Assembly (NCBI GenBank): GCA_023053575.1
Contig: JAKZAP010000022.1
Location: 18,042,489-18,106,488, forward strand
Direction of reading: 5' to 3'
DNA length: 64,000 nucleotides
Source of the DNA: Branchinecta lynchi
Taxonomy: Eukaryota; Arthropoda; Branchiopoda; Anostraca; Branchinectidae
The notes below the pieces were generated by a model. It made no database searches, was not told the DNA's origin, and worked only from the letters and a program-made list of their open reading frames with translations. The translations under genes were made by a program, and so were the position numbers. Positions 11,000 through 22,278 of this stretch are shown one piece after another (within the stretch, counting starts at the first letter, position 1; every line of letters starts with the position of its first letter).

Positions 11000-13429
11000 C
11001 TTTTCTATTGTTGCATCCGAAATGCCCCGGTCGTAACAGTAGTAATTTTTAATGTCTACAGTAGGCTAGGTGTGCTATTTCACTAAATAAAAATTCCCTA
11101 CAAAAGTAGCAAATAAGTGCTTCCAAAGAGGACACGAATTCTGTTCGAAAAAGTTATAATAGTTAACATAACTCTATCTCAGATGATATCGGAATAAATA
11201 TCGACCCCGCTACGCTCGACAGATACTTTTCATAACCTGTCTCGCCTTCCGCTCGGACAGGTTATTTTCAATAGCCGCCTTGTTTTATAATACGATTTCA
11301 ACCTCGACATCGAAAGTTAACCCTTATTATAAGTAATTTATTTCTGACCCGCCATTTGAAAAGCGGAATATGTAATAAAACAGAAGAATTAAATAAAACA
11401 CAACAAACAAAATATTGTTAATTCATCGGCCAGAAAAAAATGTAGAGGGTCATGGCCCTGTTGTCCATGATCATGTGATAATTTTTGTTTCATTCCACTG
11501 TCTTTTCGAGCTTTTAGCGGCAAAAGGGCTGGCTGTCAAGCATTTAGGCAGTACAACGTAACATGATTCTAACTTAATAGGAAGTGTAAGACACAGCTAT
11601 TATCTTCCGTGGGTTAGTGACCAGAAACTCATCACTCAAATTCGATCGGTTTTGGTCCGTGAAGGTTAACTCACGGTGTGGGCTTTATCAATCAGTGTAT
11701 GGCATGTATTAAAAAGATGTGCAATTGTGTTGTGGAAACACAATTAGATCTTTAAATCCATGTTTAATTGTTGTTTATGAGGTTCTATTATTAGTAATGC
11801 ACTGTTAAGCATTGCTGATGCTGCACGTTACAAAGGAGCTTTTGATATGCACAATCTACTTTGAGACGACTGTTAAAAGAGAGTGCGATAGGTTATAAAC
11901 TAGCATTCTTGCCTGTTATATTTTGGCTCCTGCTAAAGTTACTACAAGTTTTAGACTTGGGGCTTTTTACAGGTTATTCCTGAAATGAATTCTTAATGTT
12001 TGACGAATAATTCTGGCGTTTCAAGTTTGACAGTCTATAAGATATAAGAGCACACGGTTTGGGAGTTTTGCTTCAAAACTAACGGTCTAACAAACAGCAA
12101 AGGATGAATATCTGAAATAATGCACCACTGTCGATTGGTACGTATTGACAAAGTGATAATGCATATGAATGTGAATAAGTACAAATAAAGTTATAATGTA
12201 ATACACTCAATACAATGTTTGGTTCATGGATCCGTACTATACATCACTAAACTTCAGACAAACAATGTGTCAGAGGTTCAGTAGCCCTAGACAGACAACC
12301 GTTGATAAGCAAAAATGTTAATTACTGTTTAAAGAAATTACAATTTCCGCCAAACAGTAACACAGTCAAATAGACACGTAACATGCCACTGAATCACAAG
12401 CATGTTCCCATGAAAATCACAGGTTAAAAAAATATATAAATCATCATCTCAGCGTGCTTCTGCAATTTTAGTATTTTCTCAGTTGGAATACAATAGCATT
12501 TCCTTTGAAATGCGTAACATTTCCTGTGATACCACGATGCTAGTCTTACCACAAATCATATAGTCACTGGTGAAAGTACTAGTAATTACTTAGTGACTCA
12601 AACCACTAATTCGAGCAAAGATCAAAAAGTTAAAGCAAGAATATATGTTGCTTCGGCGAACATACTCTCAAATCACGGTTAAAGCAAGAAATCCTTCTAA
12701 ATACCCTTATTCATTCTTGTTTAAAGTGACAGAAGTTAGCACCGGTCAATGTTGACAGGTGGTGTCGGAAACATACTTGCAGATGATGTGATTTAGTGGG
12801 GCTTTTAAGCTAATTAATTTCTTAGAGATTGGTTATACTGATTAATGAAAATACGTCCCTTGCAGGAAATGGACGGGATGGACGAATGGAAATTCTAAAT
12901 TGACCTAAACGTTCCCAATAAAAATAGACAAAAGTTGCTTTGCATGAGGGCGTTGTTAAAAGTTTTAAAGTTTACACCTCCATTTTCAGTTTAAAGTTTG
13001 CCTACCGCAAATGAGGGCTGACGACCCAAAATCGAGTAAATAGTGAAATTTGATCGACTGTATGAAATCCCTACTTCAAAAACAATATTGTTACACTTCC
13101 GCATTCAGCCTTTTCCCATTATTAAGTGCAATCATAAGAACTGAACACTGACCAATATTTTGTCATGGACCAACCACGAAATAATATACTGAATGGGTGT
13201 TCAACAATTTTTCTCACCACTCGAAGTACTTATTTTCAGGCGTGGTTTTGGGAATTGATTTCGCCGCTCTCAGTTCTGAACTTGAACTAAAGTTGTAGGT
13301 TATATTTACTTGGAAACCGGCCACTTTCTCCCTCTGGCTCAGAGACGTTACCACCCAAAACGTATTTTTATTTTATTTTTATTTTTTGTTTTTGGGGGGG
13401 GGGGGGCAAGGTATGTCTTTGCAGAAAAA

Positions 13430-13580
13430 CGATTGCTTTTAAGAAAAAACGACTGTTTGGACAAAAAATCGACTGATTGCCAAGAGATACCGACCTTTTT
13501 ATGAAAAACTCTACTATTTTAACGAAAAATCAACTGTTTCCAAGACAAAATCGACTGTTTTTACAAAAAAACGCGGCACT
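13430..13580. repeat. Degenerate ~32-bp tandem repeat
   Basis: Repeats of an AAAAATCGACTGTTT(N)ACA-like unit follow the G run at 13396-13407. A distantly similar arrangement lies at 29000-29170. Confidence 0.5.
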
Positions 13581-13589
13581 AGGTCGGGG

Positions 13590-14155
13590 CTAGGTCTAAG
13601 TATCAGGCTTATACGCCGGCCAAGTTTCATCATCCTAGTACCCCCTAATCTATATCAACCCCTACTAAGGTTCAACAACATATTTTGTCAACCCCTTCGA
13701 CCTTCAATTGATCTAGCTCTCTCCGAACGAATTCTAGCAAAGAATGACTCATCCACGAGCAGAGCTATACTAGTGTGATGAAAGGGTAGGGGTTTGACGA
13801 AAACTAGAAAAAGCATTTGAAGAGATTGCGGGTGTACCCCTCTCAGTTATCGGATCCGATCCGAATTTGACAATGAACATCCGAGACATTTGTTCTTGAT
13901 ACCTGTCAAGTTTAATGTACGCCCGATTATCCGTTCCAAAGTTATGAATGTTACTAATTTCCGGATTCCCCATGTTGCCACTCCCCCATTGACGGTCGGA
14001 TCGGGGAAGTGATATTTCTAAGTTAATCCGGAGGGTCCCTGATATGCGTGCCAAGTTTTATCGTCCTAGGCCATGTGGAAGTGCCCAAACTAGCAAAATG
14101 CGGACAGACATTACGATCGCTGTATGGCACTTGAGTAAGCTCAAGTGCCATAAAA
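13590..14155 (-). repeat. CAAGTGCCAT-family element, minus copy
   Basis: The same phrases as 8054-9360 appear in reverse complement. It ends with ATGGCACTTG (14124-14133) and CAAGTGCCAT (14142-14151) next to 'cgatcgctgt', which mirrors the left end at 8054. Confidence 0.75.
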
Positions 14156-15419
14156 ACGGCTGTAAATAGCGGCTAAACTGATTGTAACATTTGTTAATTT
14201 ATCTTCCTTTTTACCGGCTCAGGCGATCTGGCCTTGACCAAATCACGTGTCATGCAGGGGGGGGGGGGGGGGAAAGGACCCCGAGGATTTCAGAGGGGCA
14301 ACAAATATTCAATCTCGGTACTTTTAAGGTCCGGTCTTTTCGTTCTCTGCCGGATTTGTGCAAATTTTTTTATAGAAGCAGATATAATAAATGGCGACAA
14401 GCTAAAAGCTTAACGTCAAATGTAACAGTAAAGAAATAAAGGCTGAACTGTTTTGTTGGCCCCTAAAGAGCTTTCAAAATACAAAGCAATGACGTTTTTA
14501 TCAAGGTATATAGTATAACAGAAAAAAATACACCCATAAAGGGTAATTAAATTTTGAGTCTGATTTAGAAAAAAATATTTTTGCTCTCCCCCAAACGTTT
14601 ACTGAAAAGGCGCCTCTGGTGCTTATGGACCAATTTGAGTATACTCCTCGACTGACTCTGCCTCTTCGTCCTTTTCCAGGGCGAACATTTGGACAGTCTA
14701 CAAGAAGTTCCGCTTTTAAGTCGCATATAATTTTAGAGCTTTAGTTGTTGCAAGTATCTACACACAAAATATTTACAATTAGTGCAAACTACAAACAAAT
14801 GTTGGATCACGTACGCACGAACTGTGCAAAAACTGATACGATTTCAGAAATAAAAAAAACCTACCTGAAAGACATAATAATAAGGTTAATCCCGTATTCC
14901 TATCCTGATCCCAATTAATCCTGTACCTAATCACTCCTACCACATGGCACGCTCGTAATCGAATACGGACACCGACGGCGACACGCGTCGCGTACGTCAA
15001 GACGCCCCGAATTCACAGCCAACTTGTCCCGACAGCCAATCGGTGCTAAGGGTTTTGTTTTGCAAAAATTGTTTCGGTTAGGGACTGTTCCGCAGAAGTA
15101 GGAACGGGTGGAAACAGTCAGTTATCCCCAGTATTTATCTACGGGTAAAATAAGGGAGCAAGCTGTATAATTGCATGTTGGGAGGGGAATAGAAAAATTT
15201 CGGAGTGCAAAACACTGAGCTGAGTGTCAAATTGACTAAATATATTTTGAAAGGCTATCATAATCATTTAATTTTTTCCAGTATTTGTTAAAATAGCCTG
15301 GGATGTCTAAATGTTAAATAAAAGCACGACATAAACACATTATAAGCACTATTGGTTTCTATCCACTGTTGTGTCATGATCTTGTTTGCTTTCTGCTTCC
15401 AGGTTGTGGTGCTTAGCGA

Positions 15420-16345
15420 AGTATGGCACAAATAGGGGCGTCCCGTGGGGGAGTGTCAGGGTGCTGCACCCCCTCCCCCAGAAGGTCTGTGGACAAAATT
15501 GATCAAATTGACCTGAACTTGATGATTTTTATGGAGATCTACCGGATAATTGCTCAGGGAACCTACCGGAATTTTGCTCAGGGCGTCTACCGAAGTCTTG
15601 CTCAAGGAATCTACCGGAACTTGTCTCAAGGAATTTACTGGAGGCTGGATCAGGGGATCTACCAGACTTTGCCCCAAGATTCCCTCACGAAATTTTTGAA
15701 TCTACCGGAATTTTTTTCACGGAATCTACAGGAATATTGCACAGAGAATCTACCGGAATTTCGCTCAGGGAACCTACCGGAATTTTGCTCAGGGCATCTA
15801 CCGAAATCTTGCTCAAGGAATCTACCGGAACTTGTCTCAGGGGATTTACTGGAGGCTGGATCAGGGGGTCTACAGGACTTTGGCCCACATAATCTTCTAG
15901 AATTTCGGAATCTACCGTAATTTTGCTCAGGCAATCTACCGGAACTTTGATCAGAGAATCTACCGGAATTTTGCTCAGGAAACTACCGGAATTATGCTCA
16001 GGGCATATACCGAAATCTTGCTCAAGGAATCTACCGGAACTTGTCTCAGGGAATTCAATGGAGGCTGGATCAGGGGATCTACCGGATTTTGCCCCACGGA
16101 ATCTACTAGAATTTTGGATTCTACCGGAATTTTGCTCAGGGAATCCAACGAAATTTTGCTAAGGGACTCTACCAAAGTCTTTCTCAAGGAATCTACCGAA
16201 GTCTTTCTCAAGGAATTTATCGGAACTTGTCTCAGAGAATTTACTAGAGGCTGGATCGGGGAATCTATCGGACTTTGCTCCATGGAATCAACCAGAATCT
16301 GGCTTAGGGAAGCTACCGGAATTTTGTTGCTTACCGGATAAGTAT
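15420..16345 (+). repeat. 24-bp minisatellite inside a hAT-type repeat unit
   Basis: About 33 imperfect copies of a 24-bp unit (GGAATCTACCGGAATTTTGCTCAG) run from about 15535 to 16345. The long frames on both strands are by-products of a period divisible by three, not proteins. The same array sits in the same position of the inverted paralog at 32590-32990. A 'ggggcgtccc' start is shared with that copy. Confidence 0.85.
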
Positions 16346-16390
16346 AGACTCACAGCTTACCAGGATAACCCCGGCACACAACTTACCAGA

Positions 16391-16980
16391 GTGATTCTTG
16401 AAGACAGACAACATCGCGTACCGGAACATCCATCATGTGATTCCGGTAATCTCCTAAGTTTCTGTAGCTTTCAAGAATTAGGCAACCTACTGAAATCCAC
16501 CATTTCCAACTACAAATACTGTTCCAGGAATAGTTTTACGGTACTTTCTACTCCAGTTTCGACAGCTTTCTCGACTCCTCACCGGTGATAAGCCGAGAAG
16601 AGTTCAAAGACGAGTTAGCCTTGTTCCGACATGATCTGAAAAGTTGCCAGGAGAGACTCAAAACAGACAAAAATAAAATATACGAAGTTTTTCATGAATT
16701 GAAAGAATATGGTCTTCACAAGTATCGAAAGCTTTCAAGCTGGCCAAGACAATCCCTCTTACCTCAGCAAAAGGGGAAATATTTTTTGGCAAGATGAGTG
16801 TTGGTTAAGGCCCCTTTGCGTTCAACAGTGGCTGACTAGCATCTGTTACTAATCGCATTTGAAACCGATCTAGTTGACGAATGTGAAATTGGATGTGTTG
16901 TGAATAAGCGGAAAACGCGATGAAAAAAAGTGTAGTGTGTGTTGAAGGTCGAGGACATTTTAGTCTTAAGTGACAACCTT
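16391..16980 (+). pseudogene. hAT transposase C-terminal remnant
   Basis: The frame with EEFKDELALFRHDLKSCQE is followed, after a frameshift, by IPLTSAKGEIFFGKM, a degraded form of the hAT C-terminal dimerisation motif. The paralog at 32085-32420 keeps IPLTSAKGERLFSKMKLVKT. Downstream LVDECEIGC here matches LVDKCEIGC there. Stops and frameshifts show it is dead. It lies between the 24-bp array and the LINE insertion. Confidence 0.65.
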
Positions 16981-17065
16981 AGAGTTTAGCCGAATAGGTC
17001 TAAGGTCCAACACGTCTAGTAACATATCACTTATTCATTTAATATTACTGAAACCACGATAAAAA

Positions 17066-18548
17066 TTTGACACTATAAAAATATGACTCTTGACACTAGT
17101 CAACACGCTTGTGCAGTTTTTATTGATATTTGTAAAGCATTTGACTCAATTGACCATGGGATTTTGCTTGATAAACTAAAACAGTATGGCATTGAAGAAA
17201 AGACACTTGATTTTTTTGCTTCTTACCTATCCAAGAGAAGTCTCTCTTGTAGGCAAGTTGGCGAATTTTCAGATGAATTTCCTATAGAATTTGGAGTACC
17301 ACAGGGGTCTGTCCTTGGACCCACTTTGTTCCTACTTTACATTAATGACCTTCCAGAATGTATGCCTTTTGTTAAAGTTATCATGTTTGCGGACGACACT
17401 GTGATTTTTGGTTCGCATTCAGATTTGATTCAGTTGTTTAGTGTTCTTAATTCAGCTCTTTCGATTGCTTCTGACTGGTTTACATCTAATTTACTAGCTG
17501 TAAACGCGGAAAAATGTCGTTACATGCTTTTCTCCCGGTCTGGTTCAGTTTCAGTTTCTGGTAAACTTTTTCTTTCTGGCACTGAACTTCTAAGATCTTT
17601 TAATTTTAAATATCTTGGCCTTATCCTTGATGAAAATCTTTCTTTCAAGCAGCACACCGATGCTTTGGCTCTTAAGTTGAGCCGAAATGTTGGTGTGCTC
17701 TCCTGCCTCAAACATTGTCTTCCACAATTCATACTTCGATTGATTTATTTCTCCCTGGTCCATTCTTATCTTTCATATTGTACTTCAGCTTGGGCTTCTA
17801 CTTTTTCAAAACATATTAATCGGATTCAAATCCTACAAAACAAATCAATTAGAGCAATTTATGGTCTTCCATTTTCTTCATCAGTTTCTCATATTCTGCC
17901 TAGTCTTTTTATTTTAAATGTCCGTCAGATTAGAGACTGGAATATTGCAACACTTGTTTACCGTAATCTTCTAGAAGATTCACTACCTGCTGATTTTAAA
18001 AATCTTTTTTGCCTGAACAGTCAATTTCATGACTATAACACAAGACGGCGGTCCAATCTTTCTACCATTTGTTATCCTTCTACAAGGTCTAGCTTTTCTA
18101 TTCGTCATACAGGTGTAAAAGTATGGAATTTATTGCCTGAAACTGTCAGGGTGTCCGAAGATAGGAATGTATTTAAAAGAGCTCTAAAAAGATTTATGTT
18201 ATCTAGCAATTATATTTCTTCTATCTGATTTAATCGATTCATTTTTGTTTGTGCTCGGAGGAAGATCAGACCCATGTCGCAAACCTTTTTTATTTTTCAT
18301 TTTTTCTTTAGTCATATGTCTGTTGTCGTAAATTCTCGTGTTGTCCTTAAATTTTAGTGTTGATGTGTGATAGTTGTTCGTTTGTTTTTTCTTTACAATA
18401 GTTTAGGCTAGAATTGTATTAATAATTTATAAAAAATCCCATCAGAATTAGTGAAGCGTCGTTTTTTATGCCACTGGCATGTCTGATGCTTTTAAGAAAC
18501 ACCAGGTTTATTTATTTTTGCCATTAAAATTGTACCTTACCTTACCTT
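17066..18548 (+). mobile_element. 5'-truncated LINE inserted in the hAT repeat
   Basis: A non-LTR retrotransposon containing the RT ORF at 17083-18228 and a 3' UTR that ends in TACCTTACCTTACCTTA (18532-18548). The paralogous repeat at 31735-31980 lacks it and so shows the empty site. AAAAT at the left junction and again right after the tail is a possible short TSD. Confidence 0.8.
17083..18228 (+). CDS. Non-LTR retrotransposon reverse transcriptase, partial
   Basis: 381 residues encode most of an RT domain and the C-terminus of LINE ORF2. Visible motifs are A (VFIDICKAFDSIDHGILL, residues about 12-29), B (GVPQGSVLGPTLFLLYIND, about 69-88) and C (MFADDT, about 100-105). The C-terminal region contains VKVWNLLPETVR near residue 346. 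The arrangement fits the CR1/L2/Jockey assemblage, and I cannot place it to clade. The endonuclease and the N-terminal RT region are missing, so the first ATG is only an open-frame start after 5' truncation. The frame has no stop or shift, so it is among the younger LINE copies here. It cannot transpose by itself. Confidence 0.9.
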   Translation: MTLDTSQHACAVFIDICKAFDSIDHGILLDKLKQYGIEEKTLDFFASYLSKRSLSCRQVGEFSDEFPIEFGVPQGSVLGPTLFLLYINDLPECMPFVKVIMFADDTVIFGSHSDLIQLFSVLNSALSIASDWFTSNLLAVNAEKCRYMLFSRSGSVSVSGKLFLSGTELLRSFNFKYLGLILDENLSFKQHTDALALKLSRNVGVLSCLKHCLPQFILRLIYFSLVHSYLSYCTSAWASTFSKHINRIQILQNKSIRAIYGLPFSSSVSHILPSLFILNVRQIRDWNIATLVYRNLLEDSLPADFKNLFCLNSQFHDYNTRRRSNLSTICYPSTRSSFSIRHTGVKVWNLLPETVRVSEDRNVFKRALKRFMLSSNYISSI

Positions 18549-18752
18549 AAAATGCTTACTTCGATGTCCGTTAGCCCGCGATAGTCGATTTCATAGAATT
18601 AACTTATTCTTTCGGATTTTGTGATACCTCTATGTAATTGTCCCACTACGCTTGAAATATTCACCAACGAGAAACTAAGCCATTGCCGAACAGTGAAATT
18701 AAAGATCAGATTAATTGCAAGACATATCCTAAAATCATTTTCATATTTGATA
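18549..18752 (+). repeat. Continuation of the hAT-type repeat after the LINE
   Basis: Matches the reverse complement of 31735-31900 (gatttcatag, ctacgcttgaaatat, cattgccgaa, attgcaagaca). In that paralog it is contiguous with the sequence left of the LINE. Confidence 0.65.
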
Positions 18753-18783
18753 ATGCAACGGATACGTCAGCTGAATTTTATTG

Positions 18784-18827
18784 GAGCTATATTTCTGTCC
18801 TTCATGGATAGGGTCCTCTTCAGGCTC
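18784..18827 (-). ncRNA. Hammerhead-ribozyme-like motif, degraded
   Basis: Minus strand order: GAGC, CUGAAGA, a decayed stem II hairpin, GAAA, UAUA, GCUC. Stem I (GAGC/GCUC) pairs perfectly. Stem II has lost pairs relative to its inverted partner at 18879-18922. Confidence 0.45.
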
Positions 18828-18878
18828 AAGCCGCTCAAGCTGGAAAAACACAAGTTCATTTTCCAGCTTGAGCGGCTT

Positions 18879-18922
18879 GAGCCTGAAGAGGACCCTTGCC
18901 AAGAAGGGCAGAAATATAGCTC
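18879..18922 (+). ncRNA. Hammerhead-ribozyme-like motif
   Basis: Order: GAGC (18879-18882), CUGAAGA (18883-18889), a hairpin with CCCUU/AAGGG pairs, GAAA (18911-18914), UAUA, GCUC (18919-18922). Predicted cleavage follows A18918. Stem I is a perfect GAGC/GCUC. The closing base of stem II is G-A instead of G-C, so activity may be reduced. Hammerheads with a tiny palindromic stem III are known from Penelope-like elements. Confidence 0.6.
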
Positions 18923-19059
18923 TAATAAAATGTAACTGACTTATCCGTTTTGCACCGTAAGCTATGATTCGCAGTCAGCTTGGGTTGAAGGACTATCTAT
19001 CAAAGGCAGGGACGGTTCGAAAGGGGGGGGGGGGCTCAACCCCCATGCTCCAGATAATC

Positions 19060-19165
19060 TACTCTCAGTCGTATGTTTTGAACTTGTCTGTATGACAGTC
19101 TTATGTCTTAAGCTTTTCAGAATGACACACAGGCGTTACCAGACGTGAATTTCCCCATAATTTTT
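19060..19165 (+). repeat. Unit of the 'gtatgttttgagcttgtcagaatgaca' repeat
   Basis: Two partial copies of a phrase that is tandemly repeated at 21120-21700. It lies between the PLE fragment and the GGGATCCC element. A G run of 12 is at 19023-19034. Confidence 0.5.
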
Positions 19166-19295
19166 CGAAATGTCTGCTTTAATGCTTTATGTTCCAGTGA
19201 AACAGTGCCGCCGTCCGTGGGACCTATTTCAGTTCCAGTAACCAATTCGTTAAAGTGGCTTGGCCTCAGTTTAAAAACAGGACCAAAAGTGTCGA

Positions 19296-20475
19296 TGGGA
19301 TCCCAAAAATCTAAGATTTGATCCAGACAATTGGGTCTTGTCTTCGCCAGCCTAATCATCAGAGAAAACCGAGTTCAGATATTCTATCTAACTATCTATC
19401 TATACCTCTATAAGCCATATCTATTTTGACGATACTGAACGAAACTTCCTGCTTTATTACTGCCAAATTTGCGCTTTCGCCAGAATTCCGAGCGAACTAC
19501 TAGTCCAGCAAAAAAAGAAAATTCAGAAACGAAACCGGCGTATCTCCTTATCCCAATAAAGAACAGCTAATCAACTTTAAATAAAACTTTGACCTAAAAA
19601 AAAAATGCGGGTACAACCGGATTCCGGACTAATTATATGTCCGGGTAAAAAATGGTCATCATATACAGACTCAGCGTCTCTTCTTACCCCTAAATCTATC
19701 ATCTAATCAACTTCAGATAAAGATTTTGCTTTTAACATATTTTCCGGTTTTGGCCGGATTACGGGCGAACTAGTTGTCCGGCGAGGAAATGGTTTTCACT
19801 ATCGGGTTCAGCATGTCATCTTACCCCTAAATCAAACATTTAATCAACATCAAATGAAACTGTTACTTCGAACCAACTTTCAGGTTTTGGCCGGATTCCG
19901 GACGAACTGCTTGTCCGGCGAAAAAATGAGTTTCACGATCATGCTCAGCATGTCATCTTACCCCTAAATCAAACATTCAATCAACTTCAAATGAAACTTT
20001 TACTTTTAACAAACTTTCCGGTTTTGCCGGATTCCGGACGGACTACTTGTCCGGCGAGAAAATGAGTTTCACGATCATGCTCAGCATGTCATCTTACCCC
20101 TAAATCAAACATTCAATCAACTTCAAATGAAACTTTTACTTTTAACAAACTTTCCGGTTTTTGCCGGATTCCGGACGGACTACTTGTCCGGCGAGAAAAT
20201 GATTTTCACCATCGTTCTCAGCATGTCTTTTTACCCCATAATCACATTAGCTGTTTAAAAATATTTTGTTTTTCCTTTAATTTGAACCCCCACCCCCAAA
20301 TATAGGGCTACAGAGCCCATCTACAAACTCGACCTTACCCTTGACCCAAACAATCCTTACACCAAGTTTCATCAAAATAGCTCATTCCCTTCGAGAGTTA
20401 TCGTGCTTACAGACGGGCGGACGGACAACTTTTGCGATGTCATAGGTATCCGTCCACTTACGTTTTGGGATCCCA
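19296..20475 (-). mobile_element. GGGATCCC-terminus element, best-preserved internal array
   Basis: GGGATCCC palindromes mark both ends (19297-19304 and 20467-20474). Inside, 'ccggattccgg' recurs at 19617, 19754, 19891, 20027 and 20164, so the tandem period is 136-137 bp, and the last two units are almost identical. The outer part carries the 'aaatatagggctacagagcccat' and 'agacgggcggacggacaa' regions. No ORF. Confidence 0.85.
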
Positions 20476-20559
20476 AAAACGCTTTCCAAGACTTGTTCTG
20501 CTATTATTCATGATACCTCTACGTTGATTCGCATAGCATATGGTCGTTTATGTCCAAAC

Positions 20560-20880
20560 AAATAACTAAGGTCGCTACAACTGGAAAGCACTTGGGCGAA
20601 TTTATAGCGCTTTCTGCACTCATTACATCTTGTATTGTTCCGGTGTTTATCACATTCTGCGAAAGAAAGACACTAAAGCTCTGAAGACGTGTTACTATAA
20701 TCATTGGACATTTCTGATGTACCTTCCTCGTTCCTGTCGCAACCACAAATTAGTTCAGAAGTTCGGCGTCCAAGATGTGATTCGCTCACTCGAGAAAACG
20801 TCAGCGTCAGTACTATCTACATCTCGTCATCCTGGTCTTCGAGTACATGATATTTTTCATGAATTTGTCAGGCCCAGTTA
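20560..20880 (+). mobile_element. LINE ORF2 C-terminal fragment
   Basis: The frame contains SGVYHILRKKDTKALKTCYY, then WTFLMYLPRSCRNHKLVQKF, and ends HDIFHEFVRPS, stop (20878-20880). It aligns with YFKFAKYLLHLSPWPSNSLL at 54777-55374 and FNKYVKYLLRVPPWTSNSRL at 56290-57210. All three are the same C-terminal segment of one LINE clade. No RT core is present here. Confidence 0.6.
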
Positions 20881-20975
20881 GTATTTATGTGTGTGTGTTA
20901 ATACTGTTATTCATCTTGTGTTATTTCGCTTTATTCCCTTTACTCCACTACCACATTCTGTATTTGGCGGGTTAT

Positions 20976-20996
20976 ATATAATATATATATATAAAT
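20976..20996. repeat. (AT)n microsatellite
   Basis: Alternating AT/TA run. Confidence 0.8.
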
Positions 20997-21011
20997 TTCA
21001 TTTTTTAGTCG

Positions 21012-21110
21012 TATTCAAATTCAAATTCATTTATTCCCCTGATATCTTTTATCAACAATAGTGGTGGATCGTCATACATGATCGGAATAGTCATAAATAA
21101 TCAATGGCTA
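21012..21110 (-). mobile_element. LINE 3' tail, minus strand
   Basis: On the minus strand a short 3' UTR ends in AATAAATGAATTTGAATTTG, the same layout (AATAAA-like, then short tandem units) as the other LINE tails in the window. Confidence 0.4.
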
Positions 21111-21119
21111 CAAAGAAAT

Positions 21120-21700
21120 TCTAGTCGTATGTTTTCAGATTCACAGTTGTGTGTTTTGAGTTTTCCAGCACACGTGTGTTTGAGCTTGCCAGAATGACAT
21201 CAACCGCGAATTTCGCCTGAAAAATCCCGTTTCTTCTTGCACTTTGCGAAAGTGATTTTCTAGTCGGAAATCAGAGACAGTCGTAAGTTTTGAGCTTGTC
21301 AGATAAAGGCACACAAAGCAGTTAGTTAATCGTAAACTTCGCCTTCAAATGACCTGTTTCTGGTCGTATTGTTACATATACATTTTAGTAGTATGCTTTA
21401 AGCTTGTTTGTGTTCTCATTTTGTCAGAATCACAGTCGCATGTCTTAACTTGCCACGAACTTTCCCTGAAAATGACCCATTTCTTTTTGTATTTTACGAA
21501 CAGATTTTCTAGCCGTATATTAGAGACAGTCGTAAGTTTTGAGCTTGCCATATAAGGCAGTTAGGCGAATTTTGACAGCAAACGACCTACTTTTGATGGT
21601 ATGGTTGTATAGAGATTTTCTATAAGTCATTACGTCACGAAATGTCGTGTGTTTTGAGCTTGTTAGAATGACAGTGGTATGTTTCAAAACAGGTTGATTT
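21120..21700 (+). repeat. Degenerate tandem repeat, 'gttttgagcttg' family
   Basis: Four to five diverged copies of a phrase with 'agtcgtatgttttgagcttg', 'cagaatgacagt' and 'cgaatttcgcctg'. Spacing is irregular, roughly 110-170 bp. Non-coding. Confidence 0.55.
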
Positions 21701-21744
21701 TCGAAAATTATGTACGAATCAACAAGTTCGTTTTCCCACAAGTT

Positions 21745-21870
21745 CGTTTTTCCAACTTGAGCGGCTTTGACCCTTGCCAAGAAGGACCGAAATATAGCTC
21801 TACTAAAATTCAGCTGACGTATCAGTTTTGCACTATCAAATATGATTCGCAGTCAGCTTGAGCTGAAGGA
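21745..21870 (+). mobile_element. PLE terminal fragment with deleted hammerhead core
   Basis: Matches 18860-18990 (ttgagcggc, cccttgccaagaagg, GAAATATAGCTC, gactgattcgcagtcagctt region). About 12 bases including CUGANGA are missing, so the ribozyme core is lost here. Confidence 0.6.
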
Positions 21871-21879
21871 ATATTTAAA

Positions 21880-22010
21880 ATCCTTTTCCTACTTTTCTAC
21901 GGGTGTAACTTCTCCGATGTCGCATCTTCAACCCTGGAAAGACAGGCCTTTGTTTAAATTCAAATTCTCCGCGTCTGGATGAATTTTGGTTTGCCATGCA
22001 AGCAGCCCAA
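21880..22010 (+). repeat. Segment shared with 31630-31740 (inverted)
   Basis: Contains 'gtaacttctccgatgtcgca', 'ccctggaaa' and 'ccgcgtctggatgaattttg' in the order seen in reverse complement at 31630-31740. It is probably the far end of the hAT-type unit broken up by insertions since 17066. Confidence 0.6.
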
Positions 22011-22278
22011 GCTCTGAACGTTATTACGAAAACTACAAAATCCCTCAGATGCATTCCAAATATTTCAGTATCCAAATACCAGAATGAAAAATAAGGTGCC
22101 ATTTCAGTACAACTTTAACGAGCCTATTTTGTGTTATTTGTAACACATAACAGAAGTGAGAACACAAGAGTATGCCTAATCTAGAATTTCTGCAGAGATG
22201 GTCATTACGGAGACATTTCCGGTAAAACCTGAAAAAAATTTCGGTGAAACTTGCCTATTCACTAAGTGCCAAAGAGTG

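Larger units (their letters stand above)
18753..18960. mobile_element. PLE terminal fragments, head to head
   Basis: The left half (minus) and right half (plus) are inverted copies of a PLE terminal region, meeting around 18847-18859. Each carries 'tgagcggcttgagcctgaagaggaccct', GAAATATAGCTC and a GACKTATCCGTT-like tail. This is the pLTR-type region found at the ends of 47502-51473, without ORF. Confidence 0.75.

Noticed and set aside
15423..16341. Long overlapping frames on both strands encoding repetitive peptides
   Set aside because: They follow from a 24-bp tandem repeat whose length is a multiple of three. The inverted paralog does not keep the frames.
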